The notes under the pieces are model-generated. The model was not told where the DNA came from, made no database searches, and was given only the letters and a program-made list of their open reading frames with translations. Shown here in pieces: positions 10,301 to 21,100 of a DNA stretch of 64,000 nt (positions within the stretch are counted from its first letter, which is position 1; each line of letters begins with the position of its first letter). Source of the DNA: Candidatus Ichthyocystis sparus (lineage in GTDB: Bacteria; Pseudomonadota; Gammaproteobacteria; Burkholderiales; 2013Ark19i); the NCBI RefSeq assembly GCF_900078745.1, contig NZ_FKII01000079.1:1-64000 (forward strand). Direction: 5' to 3'. The position numbers and the translations under genes are program-made.

Positions 10301-11512
10301 CTAGTGCGGAACATCCCACTGAACAGAATTTATGTTAACTCCATTTTTATACATTTCCCACAACGGAGACATGGATCTTAACCGTTCAACAGTCCGCTCC
10401 AGAGACTGTATAGTATAATCTACTTCTTCCTCAGTCGTGAAACGACCCATTGTTATGCGTATTGAGGAGTGGGCTAAGTCATTTCCTACCCCGAGAGCAC
10501 GTAGTACATACGATGGTTCCAGGGAAGATGAGGTGCAAGCAGACCCCGATGATACAGCTATATCCTTTATTCCCATCATTAATGATTCCCCCTCAACATA
10601 TCCAAAGCTGGCATTTATGTTGTGAGGTACCCTGTGATCCAAATCACCATTTATGAAAATAGCCTCCATCGAACGGAACGAATCAAGCATTTTCTTCTGG
10701 AAAGCAAGCATGCGGGTCCACTCCTCAGAGCATACCTTAACCGATATCTGAGCTGCTTCACCCATGCCTACTATTTGCGGAACAGGCAAAGTGCCGGATC
10801 TAAGACCCCTCTCATGCCCACCACCGTGAATTTGAGCTACTAAACGCACACGCGGTTCGCGTCTTACATACAATGCACCTATGCCCTTAGGTCCATATAT
10901 CTTGTGTCCAGAGAAAGACATGAGATCAACTGGTAATTTTCTTAAATCTATTGGTACTCTCCCTAGAGCCTGTACAGCGTCAACATGGAAGATTATATTG
11001 CGCTCACGGCAAATATTGCCTATCTCTTCTATAGGTTGGATTACCCCAATTTCATTATTGACCAACATTATGGATACAAGAGACGTGTCAGGCCTTATCG
11101 AATCCTGAAGTACATTCAAGTCAATAATACCATTCTTGCTTGGTGTTATATAAGTAGCTGTGAACCCAGCTTTTTCTAGGGCACGCACGCTATCTAAAAC
11201 TGATTTATGCTCAGTTTGAGAAGTGATAATGTGCTCCCCTCGATGTTTGTAAAATTCAGCAGCACCCTTTATGGCCAGGTTATTAGACTCTGTGGCACCA
11301 GAAGTCCATATTATCTCGCGGTGGTCAGCTCCAATTGCAGATGCCAATTGCTCACGAGCCTCCTCAACAGCAGACTCCGCGACCCAGCCGTACGAATGAG
11401 AACGACTAGCCGCATTACCAAACTTCTCAGTTAAGAAAGGCAACATCTTAGTGACAACCATCGGGTCAACTGGGGTAGTTGCTGAGTAGTCCATGTAAAT
11501 TGGTAACTTCAT
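10301..11512 (-). CDS. iscS: IscS, cysteine desulfurase
   Basis: PLP enzyme that converts cysteine to alanine and gives persulfide sulfur to IscU, and often to tRNA-thiolation enzymes. The 403-residue protein has the PLP lysine Lys204 in [12 protein letters not shown] and the catalytic Cys326 in [10 protein letters not shown]. It ends in the IscU-docking type of tail ([10 protein letters not shown]). The ATG at 11512 gives the standard [14 protein letters not shown] start. A GTG nine bases upstream (11521) is also possible. There are 152 bases between it and iscR, enough for an internal regulatory site, though none is recognised. Confidence 0.96.
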   Translation of the reverse strand: MKLPIYMDYSATTPVDPMVVTKMLPFLTEKFGNAASRSHSYGWVAESAVEEAREQLASAIGADHREIIWTSGATESNNLAIKGAAEFYKHRGEHIITSQTEHKSVLDSVRALEKAGFTATYITPSKNGIIDLNVLQDSIRPDTSLVSIMLVNNEIGVIQPIEEIGNICRERNIIFHVDAVQALGRVPIDLRKLPVDLMSFSGHKIYGPKGIGALYVRREPRVRLVAQIHGGGHERGLRSGTLPVPQIVGMGEAAQISVKVCSEEWTRMLAFQKKMLDSFRSMEAIFINGDLDHRVPHNINASFGYVEGESLMMGIKDIAVSSGSACTSSSLEPSYVLRALGVGNDLAHSSIRITMGRFTTEEEVDYTIQSLERTVERLRSMSPLWEMYKNGVNINSVQWDVPH

Positions 11513-11664
11513 CGTAACCACAATCCATATTCAAGTAGGGTTCAAGGGATATAGGAGTTAGGATGATACTCCAAAAAGAACAAATACCCAATAACTAAAT
11601 ACTACTAGACATAAGACATCCTGTAACAAGTTGCTACAGGATGAACTTACATGGATGCATGGGA

Positions 11665-12156
11665 TCAAGTTGTTACATACTGTTTAATACCATTGCGGTA
11701 TATTAGGACGTTAACACGTTGTGATGGCTGATCTACATCATTAACGCTTTTATCCCTATGCTTTTCAACTAAATCTTTTAAGCTCACAGACCTTAGATAA
11801 TCTAAAATAATATTGTTTAGATTGTTCCATAAATCTTGTGTTAAACATTTTTTGTCTTCAGTTATTTCACCAAAGGACTCTGTCATTGCCGAGTCTATTG
11901 GTTCATCTACTGCTGTTACTATATCTGCAACAGTAATTTTATCCATTTGCCGCGCAATTATATAGCCACCTCCCGGGCCTCTGATGCTCTCAACTAACCC
12001 GTGTTTACGCAACTTTCCAAACAGTTGTTCAAGATAAGACAAAGATATTTTTTGGCGTTCGCTAATTCCTGCTAGTGTGACTGGACGATCCAATTCTCTT
12101 AACGCCAAATCAATCATTGCAGTTACTGCAAAGCGTCCTTTAGTTGTCAATCTCAT
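11665..12156 (-). CDS. iscR: IscR-type Rrf2 regulator lacking most cluster ligands
   Basis: IscR senses Fe-S status and represses isc in E. coli when it carries a [2Fe-2S] cluster. The winged-helix half is well conserved (MRLTTKGRFAVTAMIDLA, ISLSYLEQLFGKLRK with Glu43, RGPGGGYI). The 163-residue protein aligns without gaps to E. coli IscR through residue 110. However, the cluster ligands Cys92, Cys98 and His107 of E. coli are Thr92, Ile98 and Gln107 here, and only Cys104 remains (KKCLTQDLW). It is the first gene of the operon. It probably binds DNA but may not hold a cluster, so the feedback logic may differ. Confidence 0.9.
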   Translation of the reverse strand: MRLTTKGRFAVTAMIDLALRELDRPVTLAGISERQKISLSYLEQLFGKLRKHGLVESIRGPGGGYIIARQMDKITVADIVTAVDEPIDSAMTESFGEITEDKKCLTQDLWNNLNNIILDYLRSVSLKDLVEKHRDKSVNDVDQPSQRVNVLIYRNGIKQYVTT

Positions 12157-12213
12157 GTGCCTCAGTCCTTAATAAAGCAAGCGCCAAGACACGCAGTGGA
12201 GGGTAGTGTTACT

Positions 12214-12242
12214 ACTTTATTCGTTAGTTATAATTTAGTCAA
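12214..12242 (-). promoter_or_regulatory. Putative sigma-70 promoter of the isc operon
   Basis: Read on the minus strand, TTGACT (12237-12242) and TAAAGT (12214-12219) are separated by exactly 17 bases and lie about 58 bases upstream of the iscR start codon. The TTGACTAAAT around the -35 box resembles half of a type 1 IscR site, but the second half is poor. I saw the pattern by eye; it was not scored. Confidence 0.5.
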
Positions 12243-12889
12243 ATAATACTCATATTAAAAGAAGATTTTTTTTTAAAATAATGATTAATTTCGTTCAATT
12301 TAAAAGCATCTTATTGAAAGTATTTATATTATTTTTTTTGCATTAAAAAAATAACAATGTAAAAAACATGGTCTTTACGGATTTTTTGTGATTCATAAAA
12401 CATCTTAATAATCGATAAATATCAATTACATACATAAAAACAGCTAATTATCATTAACCATGATATTACTAAGGGATTATATATATCATACCAGATGATA
12501 TGGAATATGTTTTTATGTATATTTATCAATTAGTAAATTTATTCTTATACTTGGTGTTTTGATAAATTTTATTCCGAAGAGATAGTATTTTTTTCTATTA
12601 AATTTTAATTTTATTTCACGAATTTGGTATTATTTTTTTATATAGCAATAACACTTCAACAGTAAGAGCTAGTAAAAAATATTTTTATCTCATACGTAGA
12701 ATAATTATGTTAATAAAATGGGTATTTGTTTATGCAAAGTAAATAAATGTTGAGCTATAGAGGAAGCTATACCTAAATTACCATGTTATAAAAAGGGACT
12801 AGTTATAGTATTTTTAAAATACCAATAGAATATGATTATCGTCGTAATTTATATTATAAATAGGAGTACATTTTTGTAATATTTAGAGG
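12243..12889. other. AT-rich gene-free region between isc promoter and dnaQ 3' end
   Basis: About 650 bases of very AT-rich sequence without a plausible open frame or a tRNA. It contains many runs of A and T and short AT palindromes but no clear terminator for anything upstream. dnaQ reads away from it. It may be a decayed gene or curved regulatory DNA. Confidence 0.5.
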
Positions 12890-13585
12890 CTATATTTCTA
12901 AGTCTAACCAAATGCAAATGTTATTTTTTTGCTTCATCTTTTTTAGATATTCTTTATGCTTATGGTTGTCTTGGTCGGATGTAGATATTAATATTTGCTC
13001 CCTATTTTGATCTTTTTCATCTCTACAGTTGTTAATGCTAATTGAGTTTAGATTTAAGTTCTCTTGCCCTCTTGTCATTATTAGATATACCTGAGCAAGA
13101 AGTTCTGCATCAATAAGTGCACCATGTTTTTTGCTACGTTCGGTATTGTCAATATTGTATCTTTCTCCTAGAGCATCAAGTGAATTTTTTTTACCCGGAT
13201 AAAGACTACGAGCTATTGTAAGAGTGTCAATTATACTACTACAGTAATCAGTTAGACTGCCTTTGTTATTTCTAATGAGTGCATCGTTTAGAAATCCAGT
13301 ATCAAATGGTGCATTATGTATTACTAGATCTGCATCAGTTATAAATTCAATAAAGTCATCAATTATGTCCTTTTCTAGAGGCTTGTCTTTTAAGAATTCT
13401 AAAGTTATACCATGAACGGCAATTGCACCGGGATCTATGTCACGCTGTGGATTAACATAGGAATGAAAGTGGTTCCCAGTTCTTTTGCGACGAATAATTT
13501 CTACACCTGCTACCTCTATTAGCCTGTGCTTACGACGATCAATGCCAGTAGTTTCAGTATCAAGTACAATAATTCTATCAGCCAT
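12890..13585 (-). CDS. dnaQ: DNA polymerase III epsilon subunit (proofreading 3'-5' exonuclease)
   Basis: DEDDh exonuclease that proofreads for the replicative polymerase. The 231-residue protein shows ExoI DTETTG near residue 9, ExoII HNAPFDTGFLN near 95, and ExoIII with the catalytic His in HGALIDAELLAQVY near 155. The C-terminal region, which normally links epsilon to the alpha subunit, is short, basic and poorly conserved (EYLKKMKQKN). It lies four bases below rnhA, in the gene order rnhA-dnaQ known from many proteobacteria. Confidence 0.95.
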   Translation of the reverse strand: MADRIIVLDTETTGIDRRKHRLIEVAGVEIIRRKRTGNHFHSYVNPQRDIDPGAIAVHGITLEFLKDKPLEKDIIDDFIEFITDADLVIHNAPFDTGFLNDALIRNNKGSLTDYCSSIIDTLTIARSLYPGKKNSLDALGERYNIDNTERSKKHGALIDAELLAQVYLIMTRGQENLNLNSISINNCRDEKDQNREQILISTSDQDNHKHKEYLKKMKQKNNICIWLDLEI

Positions 13586-13589
13586 TCTA

Positions 13590-14048
13590 CTATCCTTGGT
13601 TTGTAATGCATTTTTCCGCTGCAGTTCGTGCTAATTGATCTGCACGTTCATTGAAATAGTTGCCATTGTGTCCTTTTACCCAGTTCCACTCAATCAATAA
13701 TTTTTGGTTAAGAACGTCCAAATTTTCCCACAGTTCTTTATTTTTAACGCTCTTTTTATTAGATGTGCACCAACCATTTTTTTTCCATTTGTTAATCCAT
13801 TGGGTTATGCCAAGCCTCATATATTGCGAATCGCTAAATAAAGAAATTTTTTGCGGGTGGTATGTAGTTGCTATTTTTAATCCTTCTATGGCAGCACAAA
13901 GTTCCATCCTGTTGTTAGTTGTGGACTTGTTAAACCCAAAATATTCAAATGTACTCTTATCAACTACAATAATTGCAGCCCATCCACCTATGCCCGGGTT
14001 TCCCAAGCACGATCCATCAGTGTAAATTTCAATACACTCAATTGACAT
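13590..14048 (-). CDS. rnhA: Ribonuclease HI
   Basis: Endonuclease that cleaves RNA in RNA-DNA hybrids, including R-loops and primers. The 152-residue protein has catalytic Asp11 (YTDGSCLGNPG), Glu49 (NRMEL), Asp73 (FSDSQYM), His127 (VKGHNGN) and Asp137 (NERADQLA), a complete active site. It is flanked by the methyltransferase gene and dnaQ, all on the minus strand. Confidence 0.96.
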   Translation of the reverse strand: MSIECIEIYTDGSCLGNPGIGGWAAIIVVDKSTFEYFGFNKSTTNNRMELCAAIEGLKIATTYHPQKISLFSDSQYMRLGITQWINKWKKNGWCTSNKKSVKNKELWENLDVLNQKLLIEWNWVKGHNGNYFNERADQLARTAAEKCITNQG

Positions 14049-14069
14049 AAATGTTTTCCTATTGAAATA

Positions 14070-14774
14070 CTAGCCATCAATCTCGTGTCTGCAAATAGTA
14101 TCCAGACCACGTCCTTGGGGCCTGTTTTTTTTCCAGGCATTTTTCATGACGAAAGTCATACCAGCTACCTCTTTTATGGCGCATACTATGTAGATAGATC
14201 CAGTAAATGGCCACCAACGGTTTCCTACGCGCTCCAAGAATTCTAGCCGGTTGTACCATACCTTGTTGTAGGTTAAGGGTCTATAGCAACCAAAAGACCC
14301 TTGAGTAATGTGTAAGCCTAGCTCCTTCATCCAGTCTTTGACACGACTTAAAGGTAGCCCACGGTTTGTGCTTTTATGAATTAACTGATGTATACCCCAA
14401 AAACTCCATGGATTAAATGAGGCAATTACTATGTGCCCTCCCGGACGTAATATACGCTGTGCCTCCTGTAGTATGCCCTTAGGGGAAGAAGAAGATTCCA
14501 GAATGTGCGGTAGAATTACTAAATCTATTGAATCTGACATCAAAGGTATATAGTCAAATTCTGCCAAAATAGAGGGCTCACCTTGAGTGTCTAGGGAAAT
14601 TTTATGGAGGATGCGACTTTCCTGCAGAAGACGAGCATTTTGACTCATGCCCATTTGTAAAGCGGAGTCTCCAAAAATGTGGTAAATAATCTTGTCAATT
14701 TCTAATTGCTCCCACTCTTGGAGAGATTTTATGCTCAGTAGCTCATACTCACGTGTTTTTATATCGTCAATCAT
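14070..14774 (-). CDS. Class I SAM-dependent methyltransferase (YafS-like)
   Basis: A 234-residue protein with the core of a Methyltransf_11 type fold: DLVILPHILESSSSP for the post-II region, then LREAQRILRPGGHIVIASFNPWS-like sequence at the motif III position (here ILQEAQRILRPGGH). The substrate is not known. In E. coli the homologous yafS lies in the same place, between gloB and rnhA, so the assignment is supported by synteny. Its start codon is only 17 bases from that of the divergent gloB, so both promoters must lie inside the neighbouring coding sequences. Confidence 0.85.
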   Translation of the reverse strand: MIDDIKTREYELLSIKSLQEWEQLEIDKIIYHIFGDSALQMGMSQNARLLQESRILHKISLDTQGEPSILAEFDYIPLMSDSIDLVILPHILESSSSPKGILQEAQRILRPGGHIVIASFNPWSFWGIHQLIHKSTNRGLPLSRVKDWMKELGLHITQGSFGCYRPLTYNKVWYNRLEFLERVGNRWWPFTGSIYIVCAIKEVAGMTFVMKNAWKKNRPQGRGLDTICRHEIDG

Positions 14775-14791
14775 AGGAGTTTCGATTTATT

Positions 14792-15565
14792 ATGAACCAT
14801 TGGCATATTACAGAGATTCCATCCTTACAAGATAATTATATATGGGTAATGCATGATTGCTACCATGCATTAGTTTTTGATCCTGGTGAATCATCAGTAG
14901 TGATTGATTTCTTAGAAAAGGAAAAGTTGCTTCTGCTGTCAATTTTGTTAACTCATCACCATGCTGACCATACTGGTGGTGTTGTTGATTTGGTCAAGCT
15001 TTATGGCTCTGTCGTGTACTGCCCTCCTGACCCTCGGTTCCCAAGTTCATACAACAGAGTATCTGGGGGCTTAGATTTTTCGTGCGGCCATAATCAGCAC
15101 ATTTCTTTTCAAATCATACCACTTCCTGGTCATACACGTTCCCACATTGCCTATTATTCAGAACCACTACTTTTTTGTGGAGATGTTTTGTTTGCCGGGG
15201 GATGCGGCCGGGTTTTCGAGGGCACCCATAAACAAATGCTGGATTCACTTATGCTTTTAGCAAATTTGCCTGATGAAACAAAAGTCTTTTGCGCCCACGA
15301 GTATACACAAAATAATCTTCGTTTTGCCCAATTGGTTGAGCCGTATAGTAAAGACCTGATTGATAGAGTCAATAAGGTCGATAAATTACGCAAAGAGGGA
15401 AAACCTACAGTCCCTTCAACAATACTAGAAGAAAAACTAACCAATCCTTTTCTGCGCTGTGATTGTGAGCCAGTTCGTAAATTTTCCCAAGAAATAAGTG
15501 GTACCCCGTGCAATACGGCACTTGAAGTCTTTTCTGCCTTAAGGATACACAAGGACCAACTATAA
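14792..15565 (+). CDS. gloB: Hydroxyacylglutathione hydrolase (glyoxalase II)
   Basis: Metallo-beta-lactamase-fold enzyme that hydrolyses S-lactoylglutathione to lactate and glutathione, completing methylglyoxal detoxification. The 257-residue protein has the metal-binding THHHADH at residues 54-60, the LPGHTRSHIAYY segment with a metal-ligand His, FCGDVLFAGGCGR with the bridging Asp, and CAHEYTQNNLRFA typical of GloB. The ATG at 14792 follows a taggagt ribosome-binding site. No glyoxalase I gene is in the window. Confidence 0.95.
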   Translation: MNHWHITEIPSLQDNYIWVMHDCYHALVFDPGESSVVIDFLEKEKLLLLSILLTHHHADHTGGVVDLVKLYGSVVYCPPDPRFPSSYNRVSGGLDFSCGHNQHISFQIIPLPGHTRSHIAYYSEPLLFCGDVLFAGGCGRVFEGTHKQMLDSLMLLANLPDETKVFCAHEYTQNNLRFAQLVEPYSKDLIDRVNKVDKLRKEGKPTVPSTILEEKLTNPFLRCDCEPVRKFSQEISGTPCNTALEVFSALRIHKDQL

Positions 15566-15750
15566 TAATTCAAGGATCGACTATAACCAGTGATTACACG
15601 TGCGAGTTTTTTTATATATTTTCGTACATCCGTGTTCGGATTTTAACTACAAATTCATACTAAAATGCTTTGAGTTTAAATACTTGATGGTTTCCTGCTG
15701 ATATTCGCGATACAATACCGTCGTGCGCTTCTTAGTGTATTGAGGTCTTT

Positions 15751-17001
15751 GTGTCCCTATTGGTTCAAAAGTACGGTGGTGCTTCTTTGGCGTCATGTCA
15801 GTGCATCAAGGATGTGGCTGCTCATATTGCGGGTACCGTTGCCGATGGTCATTCCGTGCTTGTGGTTGTATCTGCTATGGCTGGAGAGACGAAGCGCTTT
15901 CTTAACATGGCACGTCAATTCTCATGTGATCCAGATCCACGTGAACTGGCTGCCCTCCTGTCTTGCGGTGAGATAATGTCAGCTGCTCTTCTTTCCGGCG
16001 CTTTGCGCGAGATCGGTCTGGATGCACGTAGTTACTCAGCTTCTCAGTTGGGCGTTAGGGGGCGAGGTCACCACCTAAATGCCCAGTTAGGTTCTATTGA
16101 TCTGGGATTAATCAAACATAAAATGTCTTCCGGTGAAATAATTGTCTTAGCTGGATTCCAGGCAGTTAACGATGTTGGTGATGTTGTTACCTTGGGTCGC
16201 GGTGGATCTGATTTGAGCGCCGTTGCCCTGGCTGCTACCTTGGGTGCTGATGAATGTCAAATCTTTAAAGATGTGGATGGAGTTTTTACGGCTAATCCGC
16301 ATGTTGTATCTTCTGCACAGTTGATTCACTACATGGGAATTAGGGAAGTTGTAGGCATGGCTGAGTCTGGTGCTAGAGTTGTCCAGTTGCGCGCCGCCTC
16401 GTGTGCTGAGCGGAATAAAGTAAATTTGCGAGTGTTGTCCAGTAGTTTTCCCAGGGATTTTTCTGGAACAAGTATCTATCCAACCAGTAAGAGTAATCCT
16501 AAGCAGTGGGTTGTGGGAATTTCATGTTTCGATCACCAATCCAAGTGGAATTTTCAGTTTACACCGGCAGCGGAAGCTAGTTTTACGCAATTTTTGCGGC
16601 ACCTTTCATCCAGAGCAATTTCTTTTCATGCAATAGTTCAGAACAGACGCGCCTCATCCATTAGCATGTTTTTCCTAATTAATAGATCAGAATCTCCATT
16701 GGTGTCAATTGCGGTAGACAAAATTTTGAAAGGTGCATGTTTTAGTGTGGATGTAGAACATCATTGGTCTAGGTTGTCAGTTATAGGTTGTGACCTGGTT
16801 TCCCATGTTGAAACTCATCAGTTGGTTTTGTCTGTACTATTGCAGCACGAGATTACAGCAGACATACTCTTAATGACCGAAACGCAGATGAGTTTTCTTC
16901 TACCAAGTACAGATCTAAATCGTGCTTTGGATGTTTTGCATGATGCTTTGGAACTATCTAGATCTTCTTGTGAGGAGGAAGTAATAAGTGGGGCATTTTG
17001 A
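15751..17001 (+). CDS. lysC: Aspartate kinase
   Basis: Phosphorylates aspartate, the first step to lysine/diaminopimelate, threonine and methionine. The 416-residue protein begins at GTG 15751 with LLVQKYGGASL (usually KFGGTSV), followed by VVVSAMAGETKR, LGRGGSDLSAVALAA and the CQIFKDVDGVFTANP substrate region. The C-terminal 150 residues are poorly conserved but sit where the two regulatory ACT domains should be. The stop codon overlaps the carA start by 14 bases. In many betaproteobacteria dapB lies before carA; here it is lysC. Confidence 0.9.
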   Translation: MSLLVQKYGGASLASCQCIKDVAAHIAGTVADGHSVLVVVSAMAGETKRFLNMARQFSCDPDPRELAALLSCGEIMSAALLSGALREIGLDARSYSASQLGVRGRGHHLNAQLGSIDLGLIKHKMSSGEIIVLAGFQAVNDVGDVVTLGRGGSDLSAVALAATLGADECQIFKDVDGVFTANPHVVSSAQLIHYMGIREVVGMAESGARVVQLRAASCAERNKVNLRVLSSSFPRDFSGTSIYPTSKSNPKQWVVGISCFDHQSKWNFQFTPAAEASFTQFLRHLSSRAISFHAIVQNRRASSISMFFLINRSESPLVSIAVDKILKGACFSVDVEHHWSRLSVIGCDLVSHVETHQLVLSVLLQHEITADILLMTETQMSFLLPSTDLNRALDVLHDALELSRSSCEEEVISGAF

Positions 17002-18160
17002 GCATAGACTACCAGCTGTCTTAGTTCTATCTACTGGAGAGTATTTTTTGGGCTACTCCTGTGGTTGTTCTGGATCATCCGTTGGGGAAGTTGTATTTAA
17101 TACCTCTATGACAGGATACCAAGAAATACTCACTGATCCGTCATACTGTCGGCAAATGGTAGTTTTTACTAGCCCACATGTTGGTAGCACCGGTGTTAAT
17201 TTATGGGATTATGAATCTGATCGAGTACATCTATCTGGAATTATAGTCAAAGATCTCGTTAAGTATCCGTCTAATTGGCAAATTACTTGCTCTCTTTCAC
17301 AGTTTTTGCTAGACAATGGCATAGTTGGGATTGAGTCAGTAGACACTAGGGCTCTTACCATATTGTTGCGTAACGGAGGTTCTAGACCTGGTTGCATCTA
17401 TTCAGGACAAGATGCTCATCTTACTGAAAAAATTGATGAGTGCTTGTTGATGGCTAAAGAATTTGGCAGTTTAGTCGGTGTAGATTTATCTAGTTTAGTT
17501 ACGTGCTCGCATCCAGTTCATTGGAATTATCATCCAGATTGTCAGGCAAAGGGACGCCCTAGTGATTATCGCGTCGTTGTTTTAGATCTAGGCGTGAAGA
17601 GGAGCATACTGAACTCCTTAGCGTACAGTGGTTGTGATGTCATTGTCCTTCCTGCATCTACTTCGGAAGAAAAGATTTTTTCATATAATCCAGATGGCGT
17701 TGTTTTATCTAATGGCCCTGGTGATCCTTCTGCATGTTTGGAAGTTATAAATCTGGTTAAAAAATTAATCATAGCTCGTATGCCTTTGTTAGGTATATGC
17801 TTGGGTCACCAAATATTGGCAATTGCTAATGGCCTTAAGGTTAGCAAAATGTGCTTTGGTCATCACGGCGTTAATCATCCTGTTAAGGATGTTTCAGATG
17901 GCAGGGTTTTTGTTACTGCTCAGAACCACTGCTTTGTTGTGGATGAAGAGTCCATTTCTAAATCGCAGTGTTGTCAGGTTACCTACCGCTCACTTTTTGA
18001 TCAGTCCATTCAAGGGCTGTCATACAGCAATTTTTGGGGTATGTCGTTTCAAGGCCATCCTGAGGGCGGTGGTGGTCCTCGCGATTTGTGTCACTTTTTC
18101 AGTAACTTTGTAGCCCTAATGGCCAAATTTAGAGGATGGAAATCTACTTATGCCTCGTAG
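16988..18160 (+). CDS. carA: Carbamoyl-phosphate synthase small subunit
   Basis: Glutamine amidotransferase subunit that feeds ammonia to CarB for carbamoyl phosphate, used for arginine and pyrimidines. The 390-residue protein starts at GTG 16988 inside the end of lys[22 protein letters not shown] marks the N-terminal domain in two overlapping motifs. The class I amidotransferase triad is present: Cys in [10 protein letters not shown], and His and Glu in FQGHPEGGG. The end overlaps carB by 11 bases, so lysC, carA and carB appear translationally coupled. Confidence 0.96.
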   Translation: MGHFEHRLPAVLVLSTGEYFLGYSCGCSGSSVGEVVFNTSMTGYQEILTDPSYCRQMVVFTSPHVGSTGVNLWDYESDRVHLSGIIVKDLVKYPSNWQITCSLSQFLLDNGIVGIESVDTRALTILLRNGGSRPGCIYSGQDAHLTEKIDECLLMAKEFGSLVGVDLSSLVTCSHPVHWNYHPDCQAKGRPSDYRVVVLDLGVKRSILNSLAYSGCDVIVLPASTSEEKIFSYNPDGVVLSNGPGDPSACLEVINLVKKLIIARMPLLGICLGHQILAIANGLKVSKMCFGHHGVNHPVKDVSDGRVFVTAQNHCFVVDEESISKSQCCQVTYRSLFDQSIQGLSYSNFWGMSFQGHPEGGGGPRDLCHFFSNFVALMAKFRGWKSTYAS

Positions 18161-21100
18161 GAATGATATTAAGTCAATTCTAATTATAGGTGCTGGTCCA
18201 ATTATTATTGGTCAAGCTTGTGAATTTGATTACTCCGGGGTTCAGGCATGCAAATCTCTCAGAAAAGAGGGATATCGCATAATTTTGGCAAATTCTAATC
18301 CAGCAACTACCATGACCGATAGCGGAGTAGCCGATGTGACGTACATCGAGCCCCTGGTTCCTTCTGTTATCGAGAAGATTATACAAAAAGAACGTCCTGA
18401 TGCCATATTACCTACTATGGGGGGCCAAACAGCCTTGAATTGTGCTGTGCTATTGGCAAAAAGCGGTTGTCTTGATAATTATGGTGTAGAAATCATTGGC
18501 GCTCGCCTCGATGCTATTGAGAAGGCAGAGGATCGTCAAATGTTCAAGTCTTGTATGGAGCGCATTGGACTCGAATCAGCTAGATCAGGTATGGCACATA
18601 ATATGGATGAAGCGCTAGCCATACAAAGTGAAATAGGTTTTCCTGTTGTTATTAGACCATCTTTTACTCTAGGTGGGTCTGGAGGCGGAATTGCCTATAA
18701 TGCTGAGGAGTTTCTATCTATAAGTGAGTTGGGGTTCTCTGTTAGCCCAGTTCATCAATTGCTCATCGAAGAGTCATTGCTTGGATGGAAAGAGTTTGAG
18801 TTAGAGGTTGTCCGTGACTGCAAAGATAATTGCATTGTTGTGTGTGCCATAGAGAACATAGATCCAATGGGCATCCATACTGGTGATTCTATGACTATTA
18901 CGCCAGCTCAAACACTTACAGATAGCGAATACCAGCGCATGAGGAGGTTTGCTATAGCCGTTTTGAGGGAAGTTGGTGTAGATACCGGTGGTTCTAACGT
19001 TCAGTTTGCCGTTAATCCACAAGATGGGAGAATGGTTGTTATAGAGATGAATCCGCGCGTATCTCGTTCTTCTGCTCTCGCTTCTAAGGCAACCGGTTTT
19101 CCCATAGCGAAAATTGCCGCTTTGTTGGCGGTTGGATACACCCTTGATGAGCTGTCTAATAATGTTCTTGGCGTAAATATACCATCTTCCTTTGAGCCTT
19201 CCATAGATTATGTAGTAATAAAGATTCCACGTTTTTCCTTCGAGAAATTTCCATTAGCCAGCGATCGCCTAACTACACAAATGAAATCCGTTGGTGAAGT
19301 TATGGCTATTGGCTCTACCTTTGAAGAATCATTTCAAAAGGCTCTTCGTAGTCTTGAGAGGGGGGTAGATGGATTTGAAGAAAGAACGAGGGATTTAGAA
19401 GTTTTGATGCGCGAACTAGTGGAGACAGGTCCTCTACGAGTACTGTATGTTGCTGATGCATTGCGTGCCAAGGTGCCATTAGAGGAAGTATTCCGCCTGA
19501 CACGTATTGACCATTGGTTCCTATCTCGCATAGAAGAGTTAGTGCGTATAGAGTCAGTGACGAAAAATCTACGCCTTGACGATTTTGGGGCCGAAGATAT
19601 TTTGTTTTTAAAACAGCGGGGTTTTTCTGATCTTCGTATATCTACCCTAATTGGTTGTTCTGAACAGGAGTTTCGTGAACGACGCTTCAAATATAATATC
19701 CATCCAGTATTCAAACAGGTGGACAGTTGTGCTGCCGAGTTTCCTTCAAGTACTCTTTACCTATACTCAACATACCAAAGATATGAAGAATATATCCCAG
19801 ATGATAATGACAATAGGGTATTGATTTTGGGTGGAGGTCCTAATCGTATTGGACAAGGGCTCGAGTTTGACTATTGTTGTGTGTGCGCTGCAGGCTCTCT
19901 TCGCGATCACGGATATAAGACCATAATGCTAAATTGCAATCCCGAAACCGTTTCCACTGATAGTGATGTTTCTGATTGCCTGTATTTTGAACCACTAACC
20001 CTAGAAGATATATTGGAGGTTGTACGCGTAGAAAAACCACTGGGTGTCATAGTCCAGTTTGGAGGACAAACACCGCTTAACCTAGCCTGTTTGCTGGAGG
20101 CAAATGGTGTTCCTATCTGGGGCACGTCACCAGACATGATAGATTGTGCTGAAGATAGGCAGAGGTCAGGTTTTATGCTTTCTTCATTGGGGTTGCGCCA
20201 ACCAGAAAATCGTATTGCTAGAACAGCAGAGGAAGCTATATATTTGGCAGATGAGGTTGGATATCCTTTGGTCGTTAGACCTTCTTATGTTTTGGGTGGT
20301 CGTGCCATGGAGATAGTTCATCGTTCTGAGGATTTGCTGCGCTACATGGATGAAGCCGTAGTAGTTGCTAAAGACTCACCTATTTTGCTTGATCGTTTTT
20401 TGAATCATGCCATAGAGGTTGATGTTGATGCAGTGTCTGATGGTAGAGACGTCATTATTGGCGGTATCATGGAGCACATAGAGGAAGCTGGTATCCACTC
20501 AGGTGATTCATCGTGTGTCATGCCAACCAATTCATTGTCTGATGAATTGCTGCTGGAGTTGAAACGTCAGACTATATTGTTAGCTAAGGCTTTCAATATT
20601 GTTGGCTTAGTGAATGTGCAGTTTGCTATACAAAATGGTGATGTTTATGTGCTTGAAGTTAATCCTCGCGCTTCTCGTACAGTTCCCTTTGTATCACGCG
20701 CTGCTAATTGTTCTTTGTCTAGGATTGCTGCACTATGTATGGCTGGTGTTTCTCTTGTTGAGCAGGGCTTGGATTGCGATGTGTCCTTGCCACATGGCTA
20801 TTATTTTGTTAAGGAGGTGGTTTTTCCGTTCGCTAAGCTTTTGGGAGTAGACACTATCCTAGGACCAGAGATGCGTTCTACCGGGGAAGTGATGGGTGTT
20901 GGTACTAGTTTTTCTGAGGCTTTTGTTAAGTCACAGTTGGCTAGTGGGAAGGAGTTGCCATCTTCTGGTGTTGCTTTTCTTAGTGTTAAAGACTCAGATA
21001 AGACACAGGCAGTTCATATTGCTGCGGCATTAAGAGAAATAGGGTTTCATTTGGTTGCTACTTCTGGCACGGCCGAAGCCTTGAGGGACGCAGATATACC

